From Sphagnum compactum (lineage: Eukaryota; Bryophyta; Sphagnopsida; Sphagnales): a DNA stretch of 64,000 bases. The stretch lies in contig OZ234493.1 in NCBI GenBank assembly GCA_965153455.1, positions 9,042,213-9,106,212 on the forward strand. Direction: 5' to 3'. Of the stretch, positions 11,301 to 25,179 are shown in pieces. How positions within the stretch are numbered: position 1 is the first letter of the stretch; every line of letters begins with the position of its first letter. Both the position numbers and the translations under genes were made by a program. A model generated the notes under the pieces. It was not told the DNA's origin. It saw only the letters and a program-made list of their open reading frames with translations, and made no database searches.

Positions 11301-14300
11301 AAATTGTTGCTTATTTTGCAGGCAAAGCAATTTTTGGTTGAAGAGCAATTTGAGAATCTTGAGCGAGCAGTCACTGGGGTAAGCATCTTCTATACTGTGT
11401 ACACTAGTTTGTATTGTAAAGGTTTTCATAGTGGTTATCATATCACTTGTGAGTTATATGATGTTCAAAGTTTCCTCCTGCAAATAATACTATGTTACTA
11501 TGATGGTGAACATGAGGACTGCAACTACTTTGGAGAGAGTGATTTGTCAGTAAAAAAGTTGTGTAATACTGCAGAAAAAATGACTGAAATCCAGTTCTTG
11601 AGATAGGCCTGGTGTGGTTAGTGGTCAGGTGGTTCTGGCTGATGGAACAGTTGTACGAGCAAAGCAAGTTCTCTCAAATGCTACACCAGCTGTTACATTC
11701 TTGGTAATCATCTCTCTACTTCCCAGCCATGTAATACTTGTTGCATCCATACATTCTGATGTCAGTACACTACTTGTGTCCTCAACAGAAGGTGTGCTCA
11801 TGAGATGAGGCATGATGAGGATCTCCTGTGATGTGATCTACTCTCTATGTAGGCCTCCCTATGTCTTCAGCTTAGATGCCTGCTTGTACAGGGACATGCT
11901 AAAATGAAATGAAGCTTACCCTCACAAGCTAATTGCAGCTTGAATGAGGATACAATTGACTTTTCTTATTAGGTATGTCTCTTGGGTGCAAGCCAACATC
12001 ATAAATGAGTCTCCCAACTGCTTCCAGAAAAACCCAGCCTGCAGATTTTATATAATGGTTTGCCTGAAATTTTTGGCAGATTATTATTTACTTATCTACA
12101 CCCACTGTCAGGAGCTGATGAAGTCAGCAGGTAGTCATGGCAGTGTGTCACTGCTATCCGTGATGAAGGTGATGGTCTGAAACTTTGTGGGCAATTCTCA
12201 TAAGGTTATGACTGCAATCTCTGTCATGTTACCTTCAAATTGTTGTTGAGGAGATTTCTCTGCAATTTCATACATATGTGATGTTGCAGAAGCTGATGCC
12301 TGATGATATACTTCCTGACGAGTTTATGACTGGAGTCAGATGTATCGACTACAAATCTGTATGCTCCCTTATCTTGCTCTTGTCATCGCTTGTAATGAGT
12401 CCTCCAGTTGGGCAGGAATAAGAGTGCACTCTGCAATCCTCTGTGACTATGGTCCTGCAACCTATGCTTCATTTGCCAAGACTGGTCAGTTGTAAAGACA
12501 TCTAAGATGCTATTTTGGACAGTCTATATTCCACAGGCAGTCATTATGATTTGTGTGAGTTGGGGGCTGGATGAAACTCAAACCCTGACCCACAGCTTGT
12601 TGTAGTGGTCCTACCAGTCAACCTGCAAATTAGTGAATTCTATGGATGCATGCCCAGGTTGACATTGCTGTTGGTTCATTGATGCATTCCTTGGGATGTC
12701 ATGAGATTAGTTTGAAGCTGAATGTGAATGAGGTATTTGGATGGAAACATCAGGGAACAACAAAGATCAACGTGGCTGTGGATACTTTACCAAGGTTTTG
12801 GGCATGTCCACACTCAGGACTTGGGCCTGGACCTGAGCATTTTGGGACTATCCATCTTGGTGCTGACAGGTATTGAATGTTTTTGTCTAAACTGCATCAA
12901 TTCCCTCTTTGAACATTCAAGGGCTTACAGTACTCATACATGTTACCATGCTGTGACTATCTGTGCGATTGGTGGTTGCAGCATGGATGAAATTGACATT
13001 GCCTATAAGGATGCCTTGAGAGGGAAACCATCCACAAGGCCTCTTATTGAAATGACAATTCCATCTGTCTTGGACAATACCATTGCGCCCCCTGGTTGTG
13101 TTCAAACTAACTTTCATGTATATATAAGGTGGTCTTATAGGAGCAAAGAACCTCTCTTGAGAGTGTGTGTTCTGACAACTAGGTGATTGAGAGAGTCTTA
13201 TTGAACAAGGTTGATGGTGTGATATTGGGCTTCAAATACTTGCAGAATCAGGGAAGGGAAATTTGAACTACTTTATCTTAGAAGTGCAAGATCTGTGGTT
13301 GATGTATTTTCAATGTGTCATTTTCTTTGTTTACCTGAGGTTTGTCGATCTACACAGCAGATCTCATGTCTGGCTGAATGATCAGGAAAGCATGTGATCA
13401 ACATGTTTGTACAATACACACCTTTCCACCTTACAGAAGGCAGCTGGGAAGACAAGGCAACTCGAGTATGTGGAACATCTCCTTAAGTCTTAAGGTGTAA
13501 CTGATTATGTACTGTAGTGAATTTGAAATCTGCCAGGGCAGTGCTAAGAGTTCAAGGTCTTGTAGAGAAAGCACAATTGACTATTAAGTGACCAACATTT
13601 TGTTTGACACTGCAGCTGGATATTATGGGTTCTGAATTACCCCTCAGCTGTTCAGGTCTCAGTAGCTAGCTTCAAATGATGTAGTCATCTGTTAGGGACT
13701 ATGTACTACATGCCTTAAGACTTATATGTGGTAGCCTCCTTGTGCAGAATGCATTTGCAAAAACATGTTTTGACCTGGTGGATGAGTACGCTCCAGGCTT
13801 TACCTCATCTGTTCTTGGTTATGACATGCTTACCCCACCTGATTTGGAGAAAGTTCTTGGCCTAACAGGTAAATTTCATCAGACCTTCCATATGCTGTAT
13901 CTCTAGTTTCTGTCTGAGTCTCTGGGCTGTCTCTCCTCCCTGCTCCAAGAGAGCTGTATCCCCTGGACTTTGTGGTTCTGTGTAAGATTGTCTGGAGTTC
14001 TCAATCACACTTTAGCCTCTCTGTCTCTTTATTTTACAGTCTGCCTGCTTGTTTATCTATAGTGGAGCCCTTTCTAACCACACATGGAACTTGACATAAC
14101 CCAACCCAGGTTGGATGGATGCTCCAAATAGTCTTAAGAAAGTTCAGAGTCCCCAACATTTGTAAAGATAAGGTTGGGTACCTGTCCTCATGCTGTAGTC
14201 ACTGAGTGACAAAAGTGTTTCTTGTAGCCTTCCACCTGAAAAGATGTTTGTTTGGAAGTTGGGAGTTGCATACATCAACTACATCAATTCTAGAAGGATA

Positions 14301-15284
14301 TGTGCAGGATGTCCCCATTCTCCACCACTACCCTCTACTAAGGCATCTCTTGTGCCTTCAGCTTGGGTGCTTGCTCTTAGTGGGGTGAGCTAAAATGAGA
14401 TGGAGCCTACCCTCACAGCTCCTTGCAGCTTAAATGAGGCTATGACTTGCTTTTTTATTAGCTATGCTGCTTGAATGCTAGCTCACATTGTGCCAGGCTT
14501 CCAGAAACTCAACATTAACGTACAATGCAGGTTTTTGTTTTATTTTTTTCCTAAATTTTGAGCAGATTACTACATACTTACAAGCAAGCCCAGCTTTCTA
14601 TATATTTAAAAGTTTGACAATTAAGTCAAGGCTGTTACAACCCTGGTGTCCATAATTGTGCACTACATCTGTAGTAGAAACCACTGTATGAAGTCCCACT
14701 GTCAGGAGCTGATGAAGTTAGAATGAAGGTGATGTTCTGATACTTCGTCAGTGACACAAGGTTAAGACTGCTCATTGTCATGTTTGTTGGTTTTGCTGGA
14801 ATCAACAAAACATTTTTCCAGTTAACTTTTTTTGGATTTTTTCTAAGCAATCACAGTGGTCTGTTTGATGGATGGCTATCAAATGCCAATATGGGCCAAT
14901 GCCTGTAGATAGTGGAGCTTATACTTAGTTTTGGTTATGGCTCAGGGGGATTGGCTTGATCTGATATATAGAGTGTATTAATCCACACAGGGGGAAATAT
15001 ATTTCACGGTGCAATGGGGTTGGATGCACTCTTTCTTCTTCGACCTTTGAAGGGCTGGTGAGTGAATCTCTTTTGTTATCTTATTTAAATATTTATTAAG
15101 TTGAGACACCAAAAAAATGTACAGTAGGGCCAAGACTGATGATCTTATGTCCTGTAGGTCTGGATATCGGACGCCTGTGAAAGGACTTTATCTGTGCGGT
15201 GCTGGTTCCCACCCAGGTGGTGGTGTCATGGGGGCACCAGGTCGAAATGCCGCTTCTGTTGTACTTCAGGACAGAACAAAATAG
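8380..15284 (+). CDS. PYROXD2: PYROXD2-like FAD-dependent oxidoreductase (17 exons, about 599 aa)
   Basis: Exons: 8380-8510, 9031-9231, 9351-9512, 9652-9831, 9998-10055, 10445-10495, 10604-10686, 11086-11173, 11322-11378, 11607-11703, 12290-12358, 12754-12869, 12982-13094, 13386-13465, 13748-13868, 14991-15057, 15158-15284. All introns are GT-AG. Exon 1 gives an Ala-rich, Cys-containing leader without acidic residues before about residue 30, possibly an organelle presequence. The FAD Rossmann motif GGGHNG sits near residues 52-57, with the ribose-binding Glu (VAVLEKR) near 75. Family hallmarks follow: [65 protein letters not shown], and C-terminal [20 protein letters not shown]. Length fits the family (about 570-600 aa). 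The human homologue is mitochondrial; its substrate is unsettled. Exons 9 and 10 do not join in phase (one base too many), the only break in an otherwise clean model. The start is the first in-frame ATG whose exon end matches the phase of exon 2. Confidence 0.92.
8629..8648 (+). other. G-rich run (G8-A-G11) in intron 1 of the PYROXD2-like gene
   Basis: Eight G, one A and eleven G follow a run of eight T. It lies in the first intron, about 120 bases after the donor site. It could form a G-quadruplex in DNA or pre-mRNA. It is also a place where sequencing length errors are likely. Confidence 0.8.
11830..12240 (+). repeat. intronic dispersed repeat, copy A (PYROXD2-like intron 10)
   Basis: It shares an ordered series of phrases with 14335-14790: CTTCAGCTTAG/CTTCAGCTTGG, GCTAAAATGA(A/G)AT, TACCCTCACA, TTGCAGCTT, the CTGTCAGGAGCTGATGAAGT block, GATGAAGGTGATG and TAAGGTTA. 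Divergence is substantial and indels are present, so this is an old duplication or a short non-autonomous element. It ends just before exon 11. Confidence 0.75.
14335..14790 (+). repeat. intronic dispersed repeat, copy B (PYROXD2-like intron 15)
   Basis: Counterpart of the repeat in intron 10, same orientation, with about 80 extra bases near 14590-14690. It explains why intron 15 is over 1.1 kb while most introns of this gene are 90-500 bases. Confidence 0.75.
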
Positions 15285-16669
15285 TATTTGCAGCATGGGT
15301 GCTGGAATACAGCTTGCATTCATTGTGTGAAGTGTGAACCAATAGAGCTCTTTGAAAGCATCCCTGAAGCTGTGTGTCAATCTGAATTGGGTGATACTTA
15401 TAATAATCATGCATCTTGCTCTGAATGGGACTTGATTATCTGGTGTGGATGCTCTCTCTAAAAGTAATTAGAAGCAGAGAAGAGAGGTTCTTCCTTGGTT
15501 GAAGAAGTAGCTGTTGCCCCTAATGAAATCTGTAGCTTTTTGAACAAAGAAGTCAGCAGGCACTCTCCCTTGTCACTCAACATTCTTCTCATTTTAGCTA
15601 TGGTCATCGTTCAAACAACTTGTTGTCATCATCATCTTTTATTTGAAGACCTTGGTATTACCTAATAGTTTCATCCCTTACTTCTAATCTTCAGTTTGAA
15701 CATTGCCTTTTCTTTGGAGAAGCCTTGGTCCATGTTGACGACAACGCCTTTCTTTATCAGTGTAAATGTCGGCTGGCTTGTGACCTTTTGCAACCTTCTG
15801 TTTGTGCATGTCTTCTCGTGTTTAAACAATTCATCAATAAAACAAAGGATTGTTTTTAGGATTCAACTTTCAAATGTTCACATCATGAAACCTTGTGTGA
15901 CATTTTTTTCTAATGACTCTTCTAACATCCGTCAAACTCACATCCTTTCATGCTCAAGCTTATGTGTGCGAGCATCACATACTACAATTCCTAACACCAA
16001 ATTTTTAAATCACCTTTCCAATTAGGTTAAGGCTCTCACATCCTATGGTAGCCAATCTTCCTTGTAGTCAACCCATTGACCCTTTGTGTATCCATTTTGA
16101 ACCCATGGTAATGAGCACATGAGGATGATAATGCATTTGCCTCCATTGTTATTGCCCCAAGCTATTGGACATCCATGTGTGGATTTTGGGTGCACCCATT
16201 CAATTGATGGGTTGTTTTGAAGTCCACCCATCTACTTGTTGGGTTTCTTCTCAAAATATGAATGTTGGGTAACTGATTTAATCATACCTCGGTTATTTTT
16301 TTGGGGTTTTCACTTGCCTTTTTTATTTTAAAAAAATTGATTTGAAAGATTATGCAAGATTTGATTAAAATAAAACACATCAATTTTAAAATAAATCAAA
16401 ATTTTAATATAAAATTAATTTTTGAGATATAAAAGTTTTTAATTAACTTGATGTTATGTCTAAAAATTCAATAAGGCTTTTGATGAAAATGCAATAACAA
16501 AAATCATAAGCAAGTTAAATTTTAATTGATTCATTTGTTTGTATTGATGTTGCTTTTTATGCTATAAAAACTTATTATTGTGCTAAGATAGTAGACATGC
16601 ATGTGTGATTTTAAGTTTTACCAAGCATGTATGGGGCAAACACAACTAGTTCTCTAAGTTTAGGCTATT

Positions 16670-16865
16670 GCAAAGTTATTGAAACTTCCTCCACCTTAAG
16701 CTACTTCCAGTCTACTATAGGCTATCACTAGGCTATCCTAAGCTATCCTAGGTTATTTTACTTGTTATTTTAAGTTATCCCAAGCTACTATTAAGCTACC
16801 TTGGGCTATTATAAGTTACATTAGGTTGTTTTAGAATACCTATGCTACTCTAAGCTATTACTAAA
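16670..16865. repeat. degenerate CTAAGCTAT-type simple repeat
   Basis: Short words such as AAGCTATCCTA, GGCTATC, AAGCTACC and TAAGCTATTA recur about every 10-20 bases over 200 bases. It is a cryptic simple repeat of unknown origin. Confidence 0.6.
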
Positions 16866-18196
16866 CTATTCCTAAAATACTTTGTCAATTTATAAACTAA
16901 AGCAAATAAATTTTTTTTCTAATTGTTATAATTGGTTAAACAAGGTTTTAGGAAATCAATTAATTGACAACTACTAGTCATGTACTTCTAATTATTATAT
17001 TAGTCAAGCCAAAAAACCTTTTTTTTACATAGTGATGGGTGAAAGCATGGTAATATATATATATATTATTCAAGATCCACTTTCTAAATATATAGCGATT
17101 CTCAACATAAGCACATAAAAAATAAATTCAAAACCTTTTTAAATCTCATTATGAAAACATTGGGGCATTCATTGAGTTTGTGGTACATTGGCTACAATAT
17201 TTTAAAAATTAGTATATAATATTTTAGTAAGTAACAAATAGGTTTGAAAATAATTGGTGAATATTGCGTTCTTCCTACTTTTTCATTACAAGTTGGATAT
17301 AATTTGATTATAATATGAAAAAGTTTAGGATGAAAGTCCACAAGTACATTTTAAGTTACCATTAATTTGAAAGTAAATTAAATTAATCATTTTATATGTG
17401 TGCAATCTACTTTGTAAGTTGTGATATTTTCCTAAATTTTGGTGATTATATTTAAACCTATTTTACACATATGGCTTTTAATTAGTTGTAATGAAGGATC
17501 AAATAACATGTTCATATTTATCATTGAATAATGCTTTTATATTCAATATATCAATGCATCTTGATGCCTACTTTCCATTTATGTTATAAAGATCATGAAT
17601 GGTATTTTACCATGTTTTCACCTTGGTCTAAATCTGCCACCCTATATGCACCTCCAAGGTTTAGAAAAAATATTGTATTTTGTAAAACATGCATTCCATT
17701 GTATTTGCACTTATGATTTTTTTTAATAATTCTATTTTTTTCTTGAATTACAATCCTTTTGAGGATAAGATGCCACCTTATGGATTTAAATAATATGCAT
17801 GTTGTTGTTGTGCCAATATTTATGTCATGACCCTAAGGAAATGGGATTATAATTAAGGCTCTAATGATGATAGTTTTTGAAATTGACTAAGAATTTTTAA
17901 AGTTGGCGCTCTATAAACCATTGAAAAGTGATTATATAATACATAACTAAAACTGCTTTCCAAATCAAAAACTTGAAACACAAGTTATGGCCATTTGAAA
18001 GATCACAAATCAAATTTTCAAACTGAACATTGACCAACAAATTGTCCAAGAAAGGGGTCAAATTAGCTTAATGATGTGTTAATGGGAATTAACTTGAAGA
18101 TCTAGTTATTGAATGAGTCATGACAACAATAACATAAAACTGGCACCTAAAGTGGGAGAAATAACCTTTCTTGGTTGTCCCAAAAAATGGAACATG

Positions 18197-18214
18197 GTGG
18201 GGGGTGGGGGGGGG
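18197..18214 (+). repeat. G-rich tract
   Basis: GGTGGGGGGTGGGGGGGGG lies in otherwise AT-rich intergenic sequence and has G-quadruplex potential. No gene context supports a function. Confidence 0.7.
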
Positions 18215-19639
18215 AGTGTTCCAATTCCATTCGGTCTCAAGGTGGGTGATTAATGAAATTAAATTTGAAGATCCAAAAAATGGTCATCTTAAGGAACTCC
18301 AAATTGTCCCTATCCACTTTGAAAAGAACACCCTGATGATGTTCTTGAATAAACACTTGGATAGCTTTGAAACCTTTGTGATGGGAGCTGGATCACCTAA
18401 ATATTGGTCAAAATATGAACATGATAAAAGATGAGAATTAATTAAATTCCAAAGCCATTACTAAATCAAGAAAAAATTTCAAGATTTATAAATTTAATTA
18501 GGGAGCTGTGAGCTTTCAATGAACCCTTGGATGATATAATCTTTAAGTTGGGTGAATGCATAGTCGAGTGGTTCAAAAATGAAAAAAAATTATGCTCTTT
18601 ATGAATTTAGACAAGATCTTTTTAAATGATTCAACTGGACACGATTGTTGTTTTAAAACATGTTATTATTATAATATTTGAATAATATGTGCTCAATCAC
18701 CTATAAACCTTCCCAAATCTATGTGAATATTTATATTTAATGTAGATGTTGTTATTTTTTAACTTAGAAGTCCTAAAAGGAAAACTCATAAAGTCCATAT
18801 GAATAATGGCCCATACAAATTTTTTTAAAAATATGTTTTTGGGACAAAATTTTTGAAAAACAAACAAAAATTACAATTCATATGGACTTATGAAAATATG
18901 GTCAAATTTGAACCATTCAAAAGTCCTTAATTATTAAATGGTTAAGGTTTTCAAAAAAAAGATTCATGATATGAGTTTATCATTTTGTATTTCATCATAT
19001 ATTGAATCCCAATAACAAATTTGGAATATGTGAATTAATATAAAAAAATTCATTTTGTAATGTTCCAGTTAGATGACCAGTCCTTATTTTTTGACTTCAA
19101 AAGTCCATTATTACTATCAATAAATAATCACACAATTTTCTTCATAATGAAATTGTTAATTTGGATCCCAGTTTCAATTAGTAGATTTAAAAATATATTA
19201 ATCACCATATGCATTTAAATAAAAGGTACTAAATAAAAACTAAAATGCCATGAAACTAAGCCATTCAATTGTGCATCTACCCAATTTGAAAGACTATCCA
19301 TTGTGTTGGGATACCAAAGAATGAAAAACACCGTGAGGTCTTTATTCACCACATTTGTTGTGTGCCTTGTCATTAGTAGAAAGGAAAGGTCCTTCTTGTG
19401 TTGACCTTGCACATTTCATAGGTTTTTTTATAACCTTAGTGCATCATGTTACTATAATTTGGCTATAAAAGTCCAAGGAAAAAACCATGTCACTAGTAAT
19501 TTGGCTATAAAAGTTTTGAATTGGGCTTTAGGGTCAATAATTCTCAAAACCCCCATTGATACTAACTAGGCCAAAAAGTCCCACTCGACTTGAACACGTG
19601 TTTTCTTTGCTTTACAACCCCATATGAAATTCCTAACCA

Positions 19640-20770
19640 TTCAATACACCAAAACATGGTTTTTATAATTAAAACATTTTGCAACTATTGCCCAATTTAA
19701 CATGTAGTCCTATGTGATATGTTTTTGTGCAATTGCAGCAAATTTAATCATCATTATGATTATGTGCTTATAATTACAACATGACTAATAATCATCTCGA
19801 AAGAAGTGTAACTAGGGTAAGTAAGCTTGGTTAGTTACTTGCAAGGTAGTTAGGCTAGGTGTTAAGCTGGGTAGGTAGGTAGGTACCCTAAATAACTAGG
19901 TAGGTAGTGTAGTTGGGTTCAACTACATAGGTAGGTTAGAAAAAATATTCACAATAATGTGATGACAAATCATATTATTTGTTGAATGTGTGGTGCAATG
20001 ATGAAGGTTTTGGAATTGAAAATTGATTTAACATTATCAAACAATAAACATGTATTTAAAAAATCTAAAAGGAATAAATTTAAGTATGCAAAATTTTCAT
20101 AAATAATAAGAGATGCAAAGTGATAACAACATGTTGCAACTAACCATTGATAATCTCAATAAAATCTTTACGTCAAAATTGTTGTTTTATGATTACATAT
20201 ATGCATTATGAAAAAAAAGATGTTTTGCAACTAGTCTTGCAATTGGGTTTTTGAATTGCGACAATCATTTGCAACTCAACATATTTCTATAATATGTCAA
20301 CATATTCCTATAACATGAATGTCATTAGACGAATTGCAAGAGTTACAATAAACACAACTCACTGTATATGAAACCATATACGTATACAAATTCATGCAAC
20401 TATGTTGCAATTAGATCATTGCAACTACCATGACATTGCGTTACAACTACATAAACAATAATGTGTTGACATGGCAATAATGTATCAACAAATCATCAAC
20501 AGAAATGTAGCAATTATAAGTTTATTTTATGTAGAACGTTTTTATTATTTTAATTGTAATCGTTCAACTTAGGGCCAATAAGATTTTGACACACATCGTT
20601 TAGGTCAATATGTAAGTAGGCCTAAGGTTATGTAAACATTATTACCTACCTTTCTTAAGGTGGGTAGTTAGGCCTAGGTAGATAAGTAGGTAGGCTTATG
20701 CTAGGTATGTAGGTAATTTGAGATAATCCTATTATATTTTTGGTTTAACCTTAACGTCAAACCTTTTTTT
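19640..20770. repeat. dispersed repeat related to the 2.2-2.8 kb region (GTTGCA and TAGG rich)
   Basis: This stretch repeats the style and order of 2200-2815: many TTGCAACT/GTTGCA words, then TTGACACA, then (TAGG)n clusters and AAGTAGGTAGGCTTA. Extra (TAGG)n clusters lie at 19805-19935. It is probably another member of the same AT-rich, possibly CACTA-type family; I could not define its ends. Confidence 0.45.
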
Positions 20771-22630
20771 ATCGACTTATTTCAAATGTCAACAAATACG
20801 ATTAATGACTAAAAAATAAGTGCAAAATTATAGGATTGTTATTCTAAACAACATAATACATGAACAATAAGTGCAACATGTACCAATGACACATGAATCT
20901 CACCAAGTTCCTTTAATCTAACAATAGGTGTATCAACAAGTAGCAAATCTAACTCCCAAAGGCACATAGAAGGTGATATTAATGGAACATCAATAATCAC
21001 ATAGACAATAAGGGTCACACAAGCATGCACAATAGGAACCACAAGATTCCCATAAGTGTAACATGATTTGATTTGTGTACCCTTTGAATGTACTTTCTTT
21101 TTGAACTTGGATTTCAATGACATACCATAATTTAAAGTATGGGTGGGGTAATGTTAAATGGGTTAGGTTACTAGCACTTTATTATTTACATACCAATTAT
21201 ACTAAACTTATTAGATTATAAATTAAATTATTATTTAGTTTGTTGGTTATTAATTTTGAAATTAGGTTTTTACTTTTTTTTTGAAGATTGTTTCTTACAT
21301 TGTTTAATTTGAACCTTGTTTTGTTTCAAAACCCTAAAGACCTTTTGCATATATGGGGAGGCCATGACAACATGGCATCATGCCAAGGATAAATGATTTT
21401 TTTATATCCTTGCCTTTGACACAAAAAATAAAATTCCCCGAGTTTTTTTATGTAGGGTAAAACCTTAATGTGGAGGCATTCCCAAACTAAAAGATCTATG
21501 ATGAGGCACAGTTGACTCTAACCTTAAGGTTATGAAACTTAAATTTTTTTTTATGAACCTTTTAGTCCAATCTAATTGATACTTGTTTTTTGGGTTTTTT
21601 AAACCTTTAATTTTAATGTTTTTTTAATGAAACTGGAGTTTGGTCCAATTAAAAAATTAGGTCCACTCTCATTTTCATAAAAAACATAACTATTTTTTTT
21701 GTTTAGTTTTAATTTGTTCAACTAATCTATAAAATCCAAAAATAAATATTATATATTAATTATGTGTAACCAATTGAAATTTATTTGCTTGCTTAAAAAG
21801 TAAGGTTAGGTTTTTATTTTTAAAGTTGTATTTATGGCATTTAGAGAACCCAAACTTGTTGAACAAGGGACAACATCTCATGTTTAAGCTATAATTCAAT
21901 TCTTTAAAATTGTTGGTTAACCATTCTAGTTTTAATGGAAATTCCAATAAAATGTGGAACTTCTAGTTTGGAACCCATTAGACTTTGACCTTAAATCTAG
22001 ACTTAAAGCTAAATGAAATATAAAACATGACAACATTGGTCTAAACTCAAAATTTGAAAATATCCCCCACTTGTGCACCTTACCCACCTAAACCTTGTCA
22101 TAAGCTCGATCATACATAAGTCATGATGCAAAAAGAGTGGGAAGGATTGTTTAGATGATAATTACCTTGTTTTAATTACCTATTGGGTAAAATAATCAAA
22201 CCTTATTTTATTGTCATAATCTAGTAAATCTAATTTATTGGTAGTAGGTAAAAATGTTTGAAATTTGTTTTCATTTAAATAAAAACATAGTTAACTATCT
22301 CCATTGTTCTAGGATAATTTTTAATGATTTATTTTAGAAGGTGGGTAAATAGAAATTATTCCCATAAATTTAGGAGAAGATTTAAATATTCTTTTAAAAA
22401 ATGGGTTGGTAAAACATGGTGAGGAAATCTAGGAATGGATGAGGTGATATATGAACTTAGTATGGGTGGTGGGAAACCTATTTGGTTCCTCATTCTCTCT
22501 TGGGTGGTTTTGGAAAAGTTTGAACGAAAACATGTACATGGAAAGTTTGGAATACCAATGATGTATGTGTGTTCCAAGGGCTGAAGATATCTTTTGTGTT
22601 TTTGCAAGTAGATGTGTTTATTTTCTTTTT

Positions 22631-22677
<47 letters not shown>

Positions 22678-25170
22678 TGATTTTGTATTTGTAATCACTA
22701 GTTGGATAGTAGCTACAACTATGAAAAGCAATATAATGATGAAAGTAAATTTACAATGGTGAAGGCATTTACACCTTTTGGGATAATTTACAACACGGCT
22801 AAAAAGATGGACTAGGAACTACCTTCCTACATCACATTGCTTACTTTTTGTTATTTTCACCTTGGTTTCCATGTTGTTAATTTGTTTTTTTGAACAATAT
22901 TTTGTGCAAAGATAAGTAGACCATAGACCATAGTAGGCATCTTTTCTTATGTTTGTGTGATTGTTTACGTGGCAACCCCATCTAATGTTCACTTGGGATT
23001 ATCAAGAGTAAAATTATACAAGGATCTAACACATGTTTATAAATGAAAGATTTTTTGTGCTCTTGATTTGTAGGCAAAGATCCTTTTTGTGAGCTAGGAA
23101 ACATATTGAATAAGATGCATTTCATAAAAATTAAGAAAATTTTCTAAGTGCTTTTGTATGGTATGTGAGGCCATAGGGAGAAGGCCTTACTAAAATAAAA
23201 GGTTTGCACAAAGCAAAGCCAAATGTGGCCCCAGTTTTGATAACATCTTCCTTCAAGGGCCTTATACCATGTCTAAATTTATATTATTTTGAAAAAAAAA
23301 TCATTTTTCATGATATTTAACACATATCCATTAGGTAATAACTTTTCAAAAAAAAAACACATGAACTATTATGCTTATTATAATGTGTCTTATTGCAACA
23401 ATAATGAAAATAACAAGGCTTTGTGGATATGGATACCATTGTACTTAATTTGGTTAGACACTAATTAATTTTGACCTACATGCCACATTGAAAATATAAA
23501 AAATGGTGGAAGGAAGTGACAAATTTTGACCCTTAAATCTTTTACCTTTTTGGAAATCATATAATAAGGACAAAACAATTCATCTTTAAATTGATCATTA
23601 GATTTCACTTAGACTATTGAAGACTTGTGAATCTTATCAATAGATGTCAACTTTATGGAATTATGGAATGTGCCATGACACTAGGAGAAAATTGTTGAAA
23701 AACTGCAAAAGACATTTACTTTGGCAACTTTCCAAGAAATAATTAGTGTTGTGAAGGTATCTAATTTGAAGGGTAAAATTTGGGGGCCTAAGGTCAAGTT
23801 CTTGTGACCTTGACTTGAGTTGACATCATTTTCTTGGAATTGACCCAAGAACTAGACTATGGAGAAAATGTTTTACTAGATCAAGAACTAAATTAGAATC
23901 ATGAAAAAACATTTTTGAAAACATGGTTAGGATATGTATGTTAAAAACTTAATATATAGATTGACGTTTATAACTTAATATTAGATTTAATTAGTTGGTC
24001 AACCTTATATTTGTATAGATCCCAATTTTAATTTGTTGTAAATCTTTGTACCCACATAATCTTTTAACATTAGAAAATGTGCAATGTGGATATGGAACTA
24101 ATCATGGCCTTTATAAGGGAGAAGAATATTTATTTTTTTCTACATATGATGGACATAAATGCTAAATGAGAGGGAATCTATAGACCATTAGGGCCAGAAA
24201 CAAAATATGAAAATGACATTAGTTCACGCATTCACATGATAATATGTTTGACCCTTGAGATGCAATTGTAGTTAGTAAAAAAACAAGATGTGCAAACATA
24301 AGAATAGTTGACAACATTCATGGTGGAAGGGCTATTGATGGTCCAAACATAAATTTTATAAACATAAGAATAGTTGTTTGTTTAAGCACAAATGAAACAA
24401 GTTATGTGAATTTATTTAATCAAGAAACAAAGTTGCTTTAAAGCAACTTTCAACCTCCTATTATCAATTTTGGTTATTTTATAACACTAGCATTCATAAA
24501 CACTAGAGTTTAAAAAAATGTATCAATGCCATTTCCCTTGTCATTATGTCTACAAACAAGGACAACAAGGGGATCATAGATGCAATGCACGATACCAACA
24601 ATACTCAATTGGAGATTGAATAACATTCAAATGTTCAAAAAAAATTCCATTACTTCAAATGATTTGGTTGGAAAATCCACAAGATGAACAAATGCATGGT
24701 GAATGTGTTTTCCAATTTGAATCACGCATCTATCAAGGATCGAACACACATTCTTTTAATTGTAATTTACCTTTAAATGATTTAGGGTCATATGACTTGA
24801 CAAATGATTAGAATGAAAGATAAAACATCCATAATAAAAGTAAAACACATGTAGTGATCCAAATTCCAAGAACACAAGTTGTAGTGGTTCTAATTGAGAA
24901 TCTTCATTTCATATTGCATTCAAATTGCATTTCAGTTGTAAATTACGTTACACACAATGTCACTTAGATTGTATTTCAATTCCAAATTGCAATTCACACC
25001 ATGTCAACAATTAAAATATTGAAAATGCAAGATGTAAGAATTCAATGTTCATAAATCTATGGTTTATGATTCCTTAAATATTGTTGTATCATATCATGTT
25101 GATTCACACTTGAAATTTTCCCCTTTGCAACGTAAGCCAAATGTCCAATCCATTTACTTGATCATCACCA
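20771..25170. other. AT-rich intergenic desert
   Basis: No supported gene or RNA. Short reading frames (20839-21123, 22356-22607) lack recognisable domains. A TA microsatellite is listed separately. Confidence 0.55.
22633..22675. repeat. (AT)n microsatellite
   Basis: About 21 uninterrupted AT units. Similar but shorter AT tracts occur near 17050, 40418, 42250 and 63924. Confidence 0.95.
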
Positions 25171-25179
25171 TGTTTAGTT

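Larger units (their letters stand above)
15285..19480. other. 3' flank then AT-rich intergenic desert
   Basis: The first 600 bases keep genic composition and should hold the 3' UTR; an AATAAA-like signal (CAATAAAACA) occurs near 15836. From about 16250 the DNA is AT-rich with no supported gene. The 87-codon frame at 18171-18434 runs through a poly-G tract and looks accidental. Confidence 0.55.
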
